A DNA stretch of 64,000 nucleotides from Chionoecetes opilio. Taxonomy: Eukaryota; Arthropoda; Malacostraca; Decapoda; Majidae. The position numbers and the translations under genes are program-made. Positions 12,291-25,482 of the stretch are shown one piece after another; the first letter of the stretch is position 1, and each line of letters begins with the position of its first letter. The notes beneath the pieces were generated by a model. It was not told the origin of the DNA, ran no database searches, and saw nothing but the letters and a program-made list of their open reading frames with translations. The stretch is from contig JACEEZ010000480.1 in NCBI GenBank assembly GCA_016584305.1, forward strand, positions 186,286 to 250,285, in the 5' to 3' direction.

Positions 12291-12639
12291 GCAGGGATGC
12301 TCGAAAATCCCTCGTAAGGGACAACTTACGAGTGTATGGCTACAATAACCTTACGAGGGTGGGCTGAGGGAGATGCTCGTACCGAGCCGTCACTCCCGTA
12401 AGGTTATCGGTGGCCTCTGGGTGGGGAATATAGGGATATTCTAGGGATATGTGTGGGAAAATTCTGCTAACCAATCACAGAGCAGCGGCTCGCATGACGC
12501 GGCTTTATCTAGCCAATCATCATGCTCCCAGCTGTCAGGGAGCCCGATAAATAAATTTAAAGAGACTTCAAATGCCGCTGTTGTGCTAAAATCGGCCTCT
12601 TTCGGAAATCGTCCCGCGGACGCTTATTTAACCTAAATA

Positions 12640-12725
12640 ACTCTACAAAACTTAACACAAACCTATCATAAACCTTACCTAACCTAAACCAGACCTAAAC
12701 ATAACTTAACCTAAACCTAAAAACT
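12640..12725. repeat. Degenerate CCTAA-rich tract
   Basis: Repeated CCTAAAC, CCTTACCTAACCTAAACC and CTTAACCTAAACC words resemble the arthropod telomere word TTAGG on the other strand, but the units are irregular. Treated as a simple-sequence tract inside the 3-kb element, not a telomere. Confidence 0.5.
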
Positions 12726-14146
12726 ATGTTTGCCGGTGTTGAGCTAAGATCGGCTGATTTCCGAAATAGGGCCGATTTTAGCTCACTATCGCCAGAATGT
12801 TACGATAATACATAGCTGCCACATTAGCCTTTCAGCGTAATATTCTCCCACTGATTACTACAAAGACGTACCCAGGGTATACCTTGATGCGCTGATCATA
12901 GGTTCGAGTCTCGCGTGCCCGAAATTAGTATCTATAGACCACTGCTGGCCCGCGCCGTACGTATGCCGTATCCGTGGCCCTGGCGGTACTCTGTTATAGT
13001 GGACGAGAACTGCGCGTTCACTCTTTAGGTCAGACAAGACACACGGGGGGGCTAACACCTCACTGTGACACACGTGACACTTGTGTGCAAGGATAGTATA
13101 ACTTTATAATATCCTTGCTTGTGTGTATACGTGCGTGTGTACTAGTACGTCAGACATTTGATACCACCACCACCACCGGATCATTATAGCGGCCAAACTT
13201 GTATGATGAACTATACGTTTTGATTCAAGAAGTCGACCGATATATATATATATATATATATATTTAATATATAGGTTTGCCCTGATATGAATTTATTACA
13301 AGTACTATAGGTATTGTATGTTAAATATGATATATATGGAGTCAATGAAGCAATAAACACATCACATTTCAAACAGGCAAGCATGAAATGGCTCTATAAT
13401 ACACAATAAACATAAAGTATAGTGATACAACTTGTAATTTATTGTTTGTTGATCTCTAGCCGCTTCAAATTTCACTCCCTTAGGGAGTTAGGGTGCTCCC
13501 GACCACCCTTAGCCTCGCGGTCCCGTAGCAAGTGAGAAAACGGTTTGAGCATCTCCCTTAGAGGCGCTACGAGGTAAAAGTCCCTTAGGGTAATACTTAC
13601 GGGCCCGTAACTCTTTCGAGCATCTCTGCCCTGGAAGTGCAATGAGTCGACGCGTGAAGTCGTAATGTTTTGATTCAATCTCCCCGCCACAATCTCCCCG
13701 CCGCGGCGTGTCGCCTCCACAATTATAACCTACATTGTCGCAGCCACAAGCCGATTTCGGCATTCTTTGTTCTTCGTTTTTCCAAGGCATTGCTTATTGT
13801 ATTTTGACAAACGTTTGCCAGACGCAGCAGTACTGTCTTAGAAAACAGTGTGAACATCACCCAAATTTTACATGCCACAATATACATGTAAAAAATATAT
13901 TAAGCTTTGCTACTCGAGGAGAGTAATTTGCATTAAATTGCTATTATAGAACGTTCCATCGTAATGCATGTCATCCATATAATTAGAAGAACAACAGAAG
14001 AACTATATTTTTTTGTATTCAGATGCGGTGCATCAATGTTTATCGCGAAATTAATTTATGAAAAATATTAGTCGCGGAGCCAAAACACAGTAGACCAACC
14101 TTTGAGTTAAAACTGCCAGCGACCACTGGCATTTCTCGAGTTTCAG

Positions 14147-15478
14147 ATCATTGGAATTGGGGAACATATGACGCGGCCTGATATATAGGTAAGCGGTTAC
14201 ATCACACGTGTCACATCCACGAACCGCGAGGCTTTGACTGACACATTACTAACTATAGGTACTATATGGCCTTGAGTGACATATTACTAACTATATATTA
14301 TATATCCCTCAACACCGCATACTAAATAGGTACACACTCTAATAATAACTTGCATATTACCTCAAACTAGGAAAACTTGAGGGCAATGTTTCATCTTTTA
14401 CTACTATTACTAATTATAAGGCCCGTACACTTACTAACTTGCATTACCTTAACTTGGAAAACGTGAGGGCATTGTTTAATCTATTCTCCTATCACTTTAA
14501 GGCAATCATGTTAGGGCTTTGCAGAGACACGCCACGCCAGCCAGTCTGTCCGTGTGCAATACCGGGGTTGCTATATTAGGCACACATCATTTCCCGGGAG
14601 TTCTAGCTATTCTGACGTACTTACAACATTAATGCTGGTATATGAAGGACATAAGTTAGTTATAATGCAACTCTAACTTATGAAATACTCACTTGTTCAG
14701 TTGTTGGTCGAATAAGATGTAAGTAGTGTGGACGGCTAGAGTTCCCTTCCTTCCCTGCCGAGCGCTGTCTGCCGTCTGCACTCTGCTGCTATCTGTCTCT
14801 TCCGAGGTCTTTACAATATTGCTGACCTAGTAAAAAATTTCTGTATCTATTTATTGTTAATTCTCACTGTAATTCATCGTCTGTTTCTACCAAGGTCGGT
14901 GCTACAAAAATACACGTGTTTCGTTCTTGACAGGTGATCGTTGATGTGTTAAAGTAAAGCCATATAGTGTTGGGATGTGCCAAGATGTGCCACGCGGGAG
15001 CTTCTTGCCACATGTCGCCACACACAACTTTTACAACTTTATGAGCTGGATTTTTCTTCTTCAAATATGTATATATATATAACTATATGAGTTTTGTTTT
15101 TTTACGTATAACATTTTTTTTCCATAAGCTTTTACCTCCATGAAGTGGTTGGGCTGACGTGAAAATACGGATCTGCTGTGATTATGCAACAGTGATCGAT
15201 ATTACGTATTTTTTTTTTTTAGTTTTTTTCTCCGTGAGTCTGCGCAGTTATGTTAGGCTTATCAATTCCATGCCACGCTTACGTAACCCGAGTACATTGT
15301 TTTTCTTTTTATAAACAACATGTGCATCCAAGTACATGAAGTCATGAGCCTGAGGTGGCGGGAGCCTTGAGACTTGAAAGGGACTGGTGGAGGCTGGATA
15401 GGGAGGGGGGACAAGGGGGTTGAAGGCTTCTGCATATCTGCACACATGGACAATATATAAAGACATATATACTCTATA

Positions 15479-15480
<2 letters not shown>
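14147..15480. other. Stretch with no recognisable gene
   Basis: Mostly unique-looking AT-rich sequence. The phrase TTGAGTGACATATTACTAACTATA, or close variants, repeats around 14,230-14,310, and AACTTGCATTACCT recurs around 14,350-14,460, suggesting an old duplication. No splice-consistent coding frame was found. Confidence 0.5.

Positions 15481-15549
<69 letters not shown>
15481..15549. repeat. CT then AT dinucleotide microsatellite
   Basis: A CT run of about 15 units passes directly into a TA run of about 18 units. Confidence 0.95.
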
Positions 15550-15550
<1 letters not shown>

Positions 15551-16675
15551 TATCCTTGATTAAAAGGTAATCTTACATCACGACTTTTAGATGTCCGTGA
15601 TGACGTTCCCACAGTAGCTACCACTTTGCATTGCCGAGGTAACTGTGTGATGACGTAATCTCAACCGTGGCGGAGCTGCGGGGAGGGGAGGGGATGGCGC
15701 TTTAACCCCAAGGCAAGGCATGGTCAGTAAACATCATGGCAAATAATGGAGTGAAGAAATAATAATAATAATATATATATATGGATATGAAGACAAATTC
15801 ATCATTTCCACCACGGGCCGCCCTCGGGGTTAATCATGTTTCAAGAGCACGTGGCCACATGCCCTGACTGTGCCGAGTATTGAATTGAATAATCTATTGA
15901 TGTCATTTACAACAAAGGAGAAGGGCGGACCATGCCGGTCCAACCCCTATACAAAGCAAGGTGGAATGTACAACACTGTAGTAGATGGAATTAGAAAAAT
16001 ACAATCATAATAAAATCATACAAAAGGGCCCCTTATCAAATAATAGACTAGATTACCATGCATAGTGTCGTGCAAGAGGTAGCCTCGACCTACTACGTAA
16101 GGGTTGTAGAGTGAAACTTACTCTTGCAAAGTAAAAAAAAATCCTTGAGTTTTTAGTCAAGCTCACTATAATTATGTTATGCCGTCTTTTATCAGTTATA
16201 TTTTTTTTTATTATTTTTGTCTATATAAAGTTACGTATGCTATTCGCACACACGACGTCTTTTGGCGCCATATTCCAGTGATCCATTGCTCTATCCAGTG
16301 ATTCATCTACAGAATTTTAATTCATTCAATTAAATCTGTCGTTTTTTTGTATACAATTTCTTATTGTGTCCTCTTGATGATGACAGTTTATAGACTCGAG
16401 GTAGTATGCAATCCTTGATGCCAATCCTTTATCTTCCTTCAACGCATAATTCAATTATTATAGCCTAATCATGTCACCTACTCACACGTGCCCCTTGTGG
16501 CACGGAGCTTGGAGCTGAGAGATCTTTGGATAAGGCTGGGATCTCACCCCCCCCCATCCCCTTGTTGGACAGTGTGCGAGGCTGTTTCACCTGTTTCTCA
16601 TTTCGCCTATCACAGTCACCAGGCAACATATATTACAGACCACTTGGGATACAACTCTGTATAACCCTGAATTTA

Positions 16676-17025
16676 GGTAATAATGGCACAGGCAAAAATG
16701 GCACAGGCAAAAATGGCACAAGTGAAAAAATAGGAAAAAATGGCACAACTACAATAAGTTTATTGAAATATATATATATCAACTTAAAAATGGTTTTTTT
16801 TAAGTTTCAGATCCTCAAGTTTTTCTGGTGGATAGTTTTGATCTTTGGTTACGCAAAGTTCTCTTTATGATGTCCTCACTTGGAAGTAACTCCTTTCTTT
16901 CAGCTGATAAGTCATACAGGTTATTGCTGTAAATCTGGCTAGGTTTATCCTGTTTACCATAGTGAATCTATTTTTTCCTATTTTTTCACTTGTGCCATTA
17001 TTACCGTTCACCGTTATAACCCTGT
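16676..17025. mobile_element. Inverted-repeat element with AATGGCACAAGTG arms
   Basis: GGTAATAATGGCACA, then AAGTGAAAAAATAGGAAAAAAT, occurs near 16,676-16,742. Its complement lies at about 16,968-17,010. The left arm has two extra 15-bp AATGGCACAGGCAAA units. No coding sequence is evident. Confidence 0.6.
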
Positions 17026-17869
17026 CAGTCATATGAACGAAATGATCATTGTGTTGTCTGCCACTCTGATGTATCTTATCTTCAACAAAGTTTATCTTAT
17101 CCTGAAAAATCTTATCACTACTGTGTTTCACCTGACCATTCCCGGCGGCGAGAAGCTACGTCGGACATCCCTGCAAACTTACTGAACAATACAGTGGCTG
17201 TGTTAATTAAGCGTACGTACTGATCCAACACTTGACTAGGGCAGTGAGGCGGTGCAGTAAAGTATGCAAGAAAACACGTGTAATAATAATGTTATCATAC
17301 AGTGGCGCCACAGTGACGCGTGTTGCCCCAGTGGGTGTGACGAAAGCATCCCTCCTCGAGGTCTGTTGTGAAAATAGTTGCCCAAACAAGACTTCGTTTC
17401 CACTGGCTATCAATTTCTTCCTTACACGGCGCTTAGCATGTTTGCTTCATTGACTAAGATTAAGAACACGAAATTAAAATCCTCATGTCTGCTTTTCTCT
17501 TAGGTAGCTTTGATAACCCATGACATTTATTTCAGGACAAACCGAAACTCCCCTATCGGCTTAATGAATTCCCCCAACATTAGTCATTAGTGTGATTATC
17601 TTTAATTATTTTTCCTCCTTTGGCGTGGTGGGAGCGTGTTGGCGTGGCCACATCACCCTTGTTATTGCCCCTCCCTCGCACCCTTCAGTGATGTCTGGCA
17701 CATTCACCTTTTTAGGCATTAAATCAATCAATCGCACCCTTCAGGTCAAGGCTAGATATATTATCCTTGCTTCAGATGCAGTGCTCCATCGTAATGGTGT
17801 CATAATTATACTCCTGTACCACTGAGCTGAATGCCTGTTTAAAGCAATAAAGCAAACTTTTATCTCTAC

Positions 17870-18329
17870 CAGAGCTGGATACTCAATACATGGAATGTAT
17901 TTAAATACTAAATACATGGGAGAAATGTAATTAAATACTAAATACTAAATACATTTTACGAATGTATTTAAATACTAAATACTAAATACATCAATTGTAT
18001 TTAAATACATTTTAAATACACACAAATTTTAACATGTCCGAAAAAAATTGATTTCCTTAGAAATTTCCTCCTCAGGCCTAAATTTCCTAAAAATTAGGAA
18101 ATTTCCTTGAAAGTGGAAACACTGGTTCACTGTAACATCAGGATTGCCAGATAGTTGGGCGGGTTTATGGCCAAATTAACTGATAAAAAAGTATTTACAT
18201 TTTTATATTATGAGTCTTTAAATAATGTATTTAAACTCATAAAAGTATTTAATTACTGTATTTATAAATACATTTCTAAATACACAAATGTATTTAAATA
18301 CAAATGTATTGAAATACTGCCCAGCTCTG
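17870..18329. mobile_element. hAT-type MITE with 8-bp target duplication
   Basis: The element starts CAGAGCTGGATACT and ends with the near-complement AGTATxxxCCCAGCTCTG-type end (CAGCTCTG). It is flanked on both sides by the identical octamer ATCTCTAC (17,862-17,869 and 18,330-18,337). Length is 460 bp. Sub-terminal regions are packed with TATTTAAATACA words and the middle is unique. An 8-bp duplication and CAG...CTG ends are the hAT hallmark. No transposase is encoded. Confidence 0.88.
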
Positions 18330-18906
18330 ATCTCTACTTATTGTCATCTGTGTTCACTATCTTCGCTAGCACATAAATTGCCACACTATTGAACCATATA
18401 TTTCCCCCCCCCAAAAAATCTTGAATACAGCCTGTTATTATACTTCACAGAGCTGTCAACGTCCTTAGCACATCATGCCAAGGACAAGTATGCAGCTTCT
18501 GACACGAGTCACCTGTCACACGTAGTGACTACCTATCAGTTGATATCATAGGGCTGGCTCATGCAAGTTTCTCCCTCAAAGTGATCATTGTCAGCCATTT
18601 CGAGCTCGAGTGGAGAGTATTCTTTCTCAAGTGATTGACAGGCATGCGTGGTGAGTTTCCATCCTTGGTTACTATTCACCTTAATTTCTGATCTCTCTTT
18701 TGTCACCCGATTCGATTGTGAATATTTCTAAATATGACAAATGTGCATTTTTTGTCTTTTTTAGCTAAGGTACTACATGTTCTGAGCCGCTTATTGATTG
18801 TATTATCTTCCCTGCAGGTGAAGGGTACAGTAGGCCTACATGGTGGTGATGCTATGGCCGGCATCCTGCTTTCCCCAAGTGTCTGATAGGTGAACACGCG
18901 AAAACC

Positions 18907-20321
18907 ATGGAGTGGATCAACATAAAGCAGTTCATTACATCCACACCTTCCATCCTTAAGCTGCTAGAAACAGTAAGCACAATAAATGAAAAAAAAGTGA
19001 TTCAAGACTATTTTGATCTGAATTTCATCCCAAGGCAGATACCTCTGAATAAAGAAGTGTTGTTGCCTTTACCTGTTATAACATGATGGATAGGTCAATT
19101 AATCAATAAATGTTATGTACACAATAAAATATATATAGAAATGTGAAATTTACAAATACGCAAGTAAAAAATATGAATGAATACTTATTTCAGTACACAT
19201 GTGGTTTGTCCGGTACCGTTGACCTAATTGTCTCATGCAAGGAAATAGTCTATGTACAAGTGACCCTTCCTGCAGGCTGTCCTCCTGACGGGGATGACCC
19301 TGTTCCTCGTGGGTAACAGGTGTCCAAACATCCCCATGTTCGTGTCCCTGTACATGCTGCCCGTCGTCGTGTGTCTGATCTTCATCCTAATCTCCTACAC
19401 CACGGCCGTCATGGTGCACGCGAGCGGCCGGGACCCGTTGTTCATCCCCTCGTGGGCCAAGGGAGTGAGTCCTCGGGGCCTTCTGTACAGACAATCTTGT
19501 AATGGCAATGCTCTTTAACTGAATGTGTTATGATTTCAACACATTACGTTGATCCTAACAGACAAATCAATCCCATGGGAGTCTTGGAGCCTTCAATAAC
19601 CTAGTCTGTCATGTAAGCCAAGGAATTCATAGCTCACCTTTTGCAGTTTCTCACTATCTTTCATTAATTGTTCAGTGTAATACTAGCACAGTCTCTCCAC
19701 TCTATTTCTTGCTGTTGGTTGTTGCAGCGGGTGATTTCCTTTCCCAGGAGTCTTGGCTCAACGTTCTGGCGGCTCTGCTGATGGTGGTGGGCTCCACACT
19801 CACCCTGACGCGGCCCCCTTGCTCAGACACACCCCTCACAGTCTTCTCTCTGGTCAGTACATCACAATTCACTACTGGTCCTCTCTAGTTTGCACCTCTC
19901 TCATACTGTACAAATGGCCAATCAAATAAAATTTAAGCAGTTTTTGTAACTAATTAGAAGTTTGATGACTTTACTCTCCATTTCCTCTAGAGCGCTGCAG
20001 TAACTGAAGTCTGTATGTAATGATGAAAGGGTGATTGATGGGTAGTTCAGACCTCATCACTAGGAGAGTTTAGCTCCCAATACATGTATGCAGTGTTGAA
20101 ATTAGAAAGTGTTAAGTGTGAGGCAGGCGTCCTCCCCTTCATCTCTGGCTTCTTTCCCCACTCAGGCTCTGGGCTACATCTGTGCCATCATGTTTGGGTG
20201 CAGCGGCGTCATCACATACCAGGCGTTGGTGCACTACCAGGAGATCAAGGGAAGGCTGAAGGCACCCAAGCAGGACGCCAAGGAAGAGGGGCACATTGCC
20301 ACACTCGCGGCCATATTTTAG
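18907..20321 (+). CDS. Four-helix membrane protein, MARVEL-like (4 exons)
   Basis: Exons 18907-18972, 19276-19464, 19748-19852 and 20166-20321 all join in phase 0 with GT-AG introns to a 171-residue protein ending in Phe. The N-terminus ITSTPSILKLLET precedes the first of four hydrophobic segments: about residues 23-39, 45-68 (LYMLPVVVCLIFILISY), 86-105 (WLNVLAALLMVVGS) and 115-140 (LGYICAIMFG). There is a short basic then acidic cytosolic tail. MARVEL proteins (MAL, plasmolipin, CMTM families) have this size, four-helix layout and a similar sequence leading into helix 1, and act in membrane apposition and vesicle traffic. The family call rests on topology and that start. An AATAAA lies about 495 bp downstream. 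The first ATG is in ACCATGG context. Confidence 0.75.
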
Positions 20322-20603
20322 GTTACGTTTATTTTTTTTTTACATTTGTGCTTATAGTGCCTGTAGGCAGTGACCTCCAGGGCTGGGATGGTAGACCCTG
20401 GTGGTTCACTTGAGGGCTGTGATGGTTGGCCCTCGCCCGTTAGTGGCGCAGGCAGGATTTTTTTATAGTGAAGCCTGTGATTAGAGGTTCATGCCGCCCC
20501 CCCGTGTCCTCCGATGCACACGCAAGCAAAGATAGAGTTAATGGGCAGCATGTGGGTGTTCTTAGGCCACTCAACAGTGCAGAAATATTTTAAAAGTGGA
20601 TTT

Positions 20604-20679
20604 TGGTTCTCATCGAGGATCGAACTTGGGTTAGCGAGAACGCCACTCAGAGATGCTAACCACTCTGCTACTGCTTCCC
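20604..20679 (-). repeat. tRNA-derived SINE-like sequence
   Basis: The minus strand reads GAAGCAGTAGCAGAGTGGTTAGC, an A-box-like D arm, then AGTTCGATCCT, a B-box-like T loop 45 bases on. Stems are poorly paired. It lies in the gap between the convergent MARVEL-like and NSD genes. Confidence 0.55.
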
Positions 20680-21458
20680 CTGTATAATGGTAGGTCTAGA
20701 AGAGAGGTAAGCTACGTACCTCTCCTCAAATCTTACACATGGATATCCTATTAAAGACTTTATTGTCTACCATAGACATCCCATAATCAAGAATTCCAGA
20801 AAAGTTGCATAATGAATAAATAATAATGTTATAGTGACATGAACAATGCTGACAGTGAAGAAAAGAAACTTTTTATATTATGTAAATAAAAATATTTTCT
20901 ACAGCTTCCAACTCCCATCAGTTAAATGCGATAAAATTCTCCCTATCTAAGCGTTAAGTTACTGAGTAGTGTTGTACAATAATTGGTATGGGAAATATTT
21001 GGCCACTTCATGATAAAAAAAATAATAAACAATGATACAATCCGGCATGAAAGTTGAGAAAAAATGATAAATGTTGCCAAGAGTCCGAAGGAAAATTATT
21101 AAGGAAAAAATTAAATATAAATTAAATAACAATTATCACGACTACTACTGATAAAAAAAAAACTTAACATTATAAAGTTCATTGTGTCTGATGCACAATT
21201 TATAACAATATATATAATTTTGTGTCCAACTTTGGGTAACAGAAGCTCGACTAGCTTGCACTTTGTGAATGTTTGGGCAATCCATCCCTTACTGAGTGCT
21301 TCAAACCCTTCCTAACGCTAAGCAAATCATACACCAACACAGTATACCTACCTAGATAAATAAGTTAGAGATATAAAATAGAAACTGTCATTCTCTATAA
21401 TATTATGTTGAGTGGAAAGCTATTGGTCAAATTAAAAATATAATCTAATGGCAGTCTT

Positions 21459-21869
21459 TCAGGCTTCATTGACATGCTTTGCTTTCTCCTCCGTGGGTTT
21501 AACTTCCCCCCCTTTGCTCTGCCCTGTCGCCTCCTCTACCCTGTCCGCCTGTGGTAAGCTCGGCGCCACCTTTCTTTTCCTGTACCGGTTCCTTCTCCTC
21601 TTCCTGTAGTCCAACTGAGAGCTTCTTCGCCTCGGCTTGCGGGGTGCCGTGCTCTTACCTTCCACTTTGCTCCTCCCGGGCTGCTCCACAGTCTTCTGTT
21701 GTCCCTCCGCCGCTGCATCCGCAGTGCTTGGGTCTCCGGGCTCCACCGAGGGGCTGGCAGGCGGGGGCAACGTGCCGTCGTGCCCACAGTCTGAGTCCGC
21801 GTCAGATTTGTGTTGGTCCTGCGCCTCAGTGTTCTCAATCACTGACGCTGCATCCATCTGACCTCTGAG
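21459..21869 (-). CDS. NSD: NSD last exon: basic C-terminal tail and stop
   Basis: Acceptor CCTTTCCAG, then 136 codons and TGA. It begins [17 protein letters not shown] and holds [20 protein letters not shown], a strongly basic patch like the KGKRRRRRGWRR tail of NSD2. It ends VNEA. An AATAAA on the minus strand occurs near 20,760. Confidence 0.85.
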   Translation of the reverse strand, partial: LRGQMDAASVIENTEAQDQHKSDADSDCGHDGTLPPPASPSVEPGDPSTADAAAEGQQKTVEQPGRSKVEGKSTAPRKPRRRSSQLDYRKRRRNRYRKRKVAPSLPQADRVEEATGQSKGGEVKPTEEKAKHVNEA

Positions 21870-24800
21870 CTGGAAAGGAGATAGTTTGAGGGCAAGGTTC
21901 CAATGGATAGAATTAGGAAGTTCATTATCAATCAATGACTATATGTACGTGAAGCAACATTACCTATCACTCAATCAATGACTATATGTACGTGAAGCAA
22001 CATTACCTATCACTCAATCAATGACTATATGTACGTGAAGCAACATTACCTATCACTCAATCAATGACTATATGTACGTGAAGCAACATTACCTATCACT
22101 CAATCAATGACTATATGTACGTGAAGCAACATTACCTATCACAATGCCAAGTATTATTACCTATAACAACATCCTGATTGTTGAGTAGGTTACAGGAAGA
22201 CAAAAGAAACCAAAAGAAACTATTTTGTAGAGAAATACAAAATATATTCTTTGTAAATATAGTTAAAAACATATTTCTATCATAAATGTCTTGACCTGGG
22301 AACATTATTATGAAAGCTAGGAAGAAGAGTTGTGAATGGATATGTAAACAGGAAACCAAAGGATGTAAATTATGTTGACATTGAATAGTAGAAGTGAAAA
22401 CTGTTCTGCTCACCACACACGGCGAGGGAGTTCCCCATAGGAGACACGAGAGAGAAGGATCCAATAAGCTATGAGACACGAGAGAGAAGGATCCAATAAG
22501 CTATGAGACACAAGAGAGAAGGATCCAATAAGCTATGAGACACGAGAGAGAAGGATCCAATAAGCTATGAGACACAAGAGAGAAGGATCCAATAAGCTAT
22601 GAGACACAAGAGAGAAGGATCCAATAAGCTATGAGACACAAGAGAGAAGGATCCAATAAACTATGAGACACAAGAGAGAAGGATCCAATAAACTATGAGA
22701 CACAAGAGAGAAGGATCCAATAAGCTATGAGACACGAGAGAAGGATCCAATAAGCTATGAGACACAAGAGAGAAGGATCCAATAAGCTATGAGACACGAG
22801 AGAAGGATCCAATAAGCTATGAGACACAAGAGAGAAGGATCCAATAAGCTATGAGACACGAGAGAGAAGGATCCAATAAGCTATGAGACACAAGAGAGAA
22901 GGATCCAATAAGCTATGAGACACAAGAGAGAAGGATCCAATAAGCTATGAGACACGAGAGAGAAGGATCCAATAAGCTATGAGACACAAGAGAGAAGGAT
23001 CCAATAAGCTATGAGACACAAGAGAGAAGGATCCAATAAACTATGAGACACAAGAGAGAAGGATCCAATAAGCTATGAGACACAAGAGAGAAGGATCCAA
23101 TAAACTATGAGACACAAGAGAGAAGGATCCAATAAGCTATGAGACACAAGAGAGAAGGATCCAATAAGCTATGAGACACAAGAGAGAAGGATCCAATAAG
23201 CTATGAGACACGAGAGAGAAGGATCCAATAAACTATGAGACACAAGAGAGAAGGATCCAATAAACTATGAGACACAAGAGAGAAGGATCCAATAAGCTAT
23301 GAGACACAAGAGAAGGATCCAATAAACTATGAGACACAAGAGAGAAGGATCCAATAAGCTATGAGACACGAGAGAAGGATCCAATAAGCTATGAGACACA
23401 AGAGAGAAGGATCCAATAAACTATGAGACACGAGAGAAGGATCCAATAAGCTATGAGACACGAGAGAAGGATCCAATAAGCTATGAGACACAAGAGAGAA
23501 GGATCCAATAAGCTGAGACACGAGAGAAGGATCCAATAAGCTATGAGACACAAGAGAGAAGGATCCAATAAGCTATGAGACACGAGAGAGAAGGATCCAA
23601 TAAACTATGAGACACAAGAGAGAAGGATCCAATAAACTATGAGACACAAGAGAGAAGGATCCAATAAACTATGAGACACGAGAGAGAAGGATCCAATAAA
23701 CTATGAGACACAAGAGAGAAGGATCCAATAAACTATGAGACACAAGAGAGAAGGATCCAATAAGCTATGAGACACGAGAGAGAAGGATCCAATAAGCTAT
23801 GAGACACAAGAGAGAAGGATCCAATAAACTATGAGACACAAGAGAGAAGGATCCAATAAACTATGAGACACAAGAGAGAAGGATCCAATAAACTATGAGA
23901 CACGAGAGAGAAGGATCCAATAAGCTATGAGACACAAGAGAGAAGGATCCAATAAGCTATGAGACACGAGAGAGAAGGATCCAATAAACTATGAGACACG
24001 AGAGAAGGATCCAATAAGCTGAGACACGAGAGAGAAGGATCCAATAAGCTATGAGACACAAGAGAGAAGGATCCAATAAGCTATGAGACACAAGAGAGAA
24101 GGATCCAATAAGCTATGAGACACAAGAGAGAAGGATCCAATAAGCTATGAGACACAAGAGAGAAGGATCCAATAAGCTATGAGACACAAGAGAGAAGGAT
24201 CCAATAAGCTATGAGACACAAGAGAGAAGGATCCAATAAGCTATGAGACACAAGAGAGAAGGATCCAATAAACTATGAGACACGAGAGAAGGATCCAATA
24301 AGCTGAGACACGAGAGAGAAGGATCCAATAAGCTATGAGACACAAGAGAGAAGGATCCAATAAGCTATGAGACACGAGAGAGAAGGATCCAATAAGCTAT
24401 GAGACACAAGAGAGAAGGATCCAATAAGCTATGAGACACGAGAGAGAAGGATCCAATAAGCTATGAGACACAAGAGAGAAGGATCCAATAAGCTATGAGA
24501 CACAAGAGAGAAGGATCCAATAAGCTATGAGACACGAGAGAGAAGGATCCAATAAGCTATGAGACACAAGAGAGAAGGATCCAATAAGCTATGAGACACA
24601 AGAGAGAAGGATCCAATAAGCTATGAGACACAAGAGAGAAGGATCCAATAAGCTAGGAGACACGAGAGAGAAGGATCCAATAAGCTATGAGACACAAGAG
24701 AGAAGGATCCAATAAGCTATGAGACACGAGAGAGAAGGATCCAATAAGCTATGAGACACGAGAGAGAAGGATCCAATAAGCTGAGACACGAGAGAGAAGG

Positions 24801-25405
24801 ATCCAATAAGCTATGAGACACGAGAGAGAAGGATCCAATAAGCTATGAGACACAAGAGAGAAGGATCCAATAAGCTATGAGACACGAGAGAGAAGGATCC
24901 AATAAACTATGAGACACGAGAGAGAAGGATCCAATAAGCTATGAGACACAAGAGAGAAGGATCCAATAAGCTATGAGACACGAGAGAGAAGGATCCAATA
25001 AGCTATGAGACACGAGAGAAGGATCCAATAAGCTATAAGACACAAGAGAGAAGGATCCAATAAGCTATGAGACACGAGAGAGAAGGATCCAATAAACTGT
25101 GCTGCTAGTATCAAGTGGGGAGTCTTTACCCTCTCTCAAAGGTGACGACTGATTATTATATTTTGTTTTACATCACAAAGGACTGGCCAAGGACTTAAAA
25201 ATATGAAGTAACCAAGAGCCTGCTTAGTTGCCAGTCCCTATAAAGAAGACAGCAATGGAATATAAAAAGGGAGGTGGGCCAATTTAGCTCGGTAGGTGTC
25301 TTGTTACTCTTCTCTTGAAAATATTTAAGTCGTAGAAAGGTGGAATAATCAAAACAGAAAGATCGTTCCAGAGTTTACCAGTGAAGGGGATGAAAGAGTG
25401 AAGAT

Positions 25406-25482
<77 letters not shown>

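Larger units (their letters stand above)
11116..14146. mobile_element. 3-kb element with long terminal inverted repeats
   Basis: The left arm begins CTGAAACTCGAGAAATGCCAG at 11,116. The right arm ends with its complement at 14,146. The arms match for about 500 bp (11,116-11,613 against 13,630-14,146) with few differences, and the match continues beyond an inserted palindrome (12,291-12,400 against about 13,500-13,630), marked by GATGCTCG and CCCGTAAG words. The interior of about 1 kb has no long coding frame. This is a non-autonomous, probably recently active DNA element; the superfamily is not recognised and no target duplication is seen. Confidence 0.8.

Noticed and set aside
12640..12725. 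Interstitial telomere of TTAGG type
   Set aside because: CCTAA words are irregular and mixed with other sequence; no run of perfect units.
23327..23583. [16 protein letters not shown] protein
   Set aside because: It is the 32-bp minisatellite translated; short-unit variants break the frame along the array.
22441..25098. Possible CRISPR-like array (regular short repeats)
   Set aside because: Units are directly tandem with no unique spacers, lie in a eukaryotic intron, and have minisatellite-type variants.
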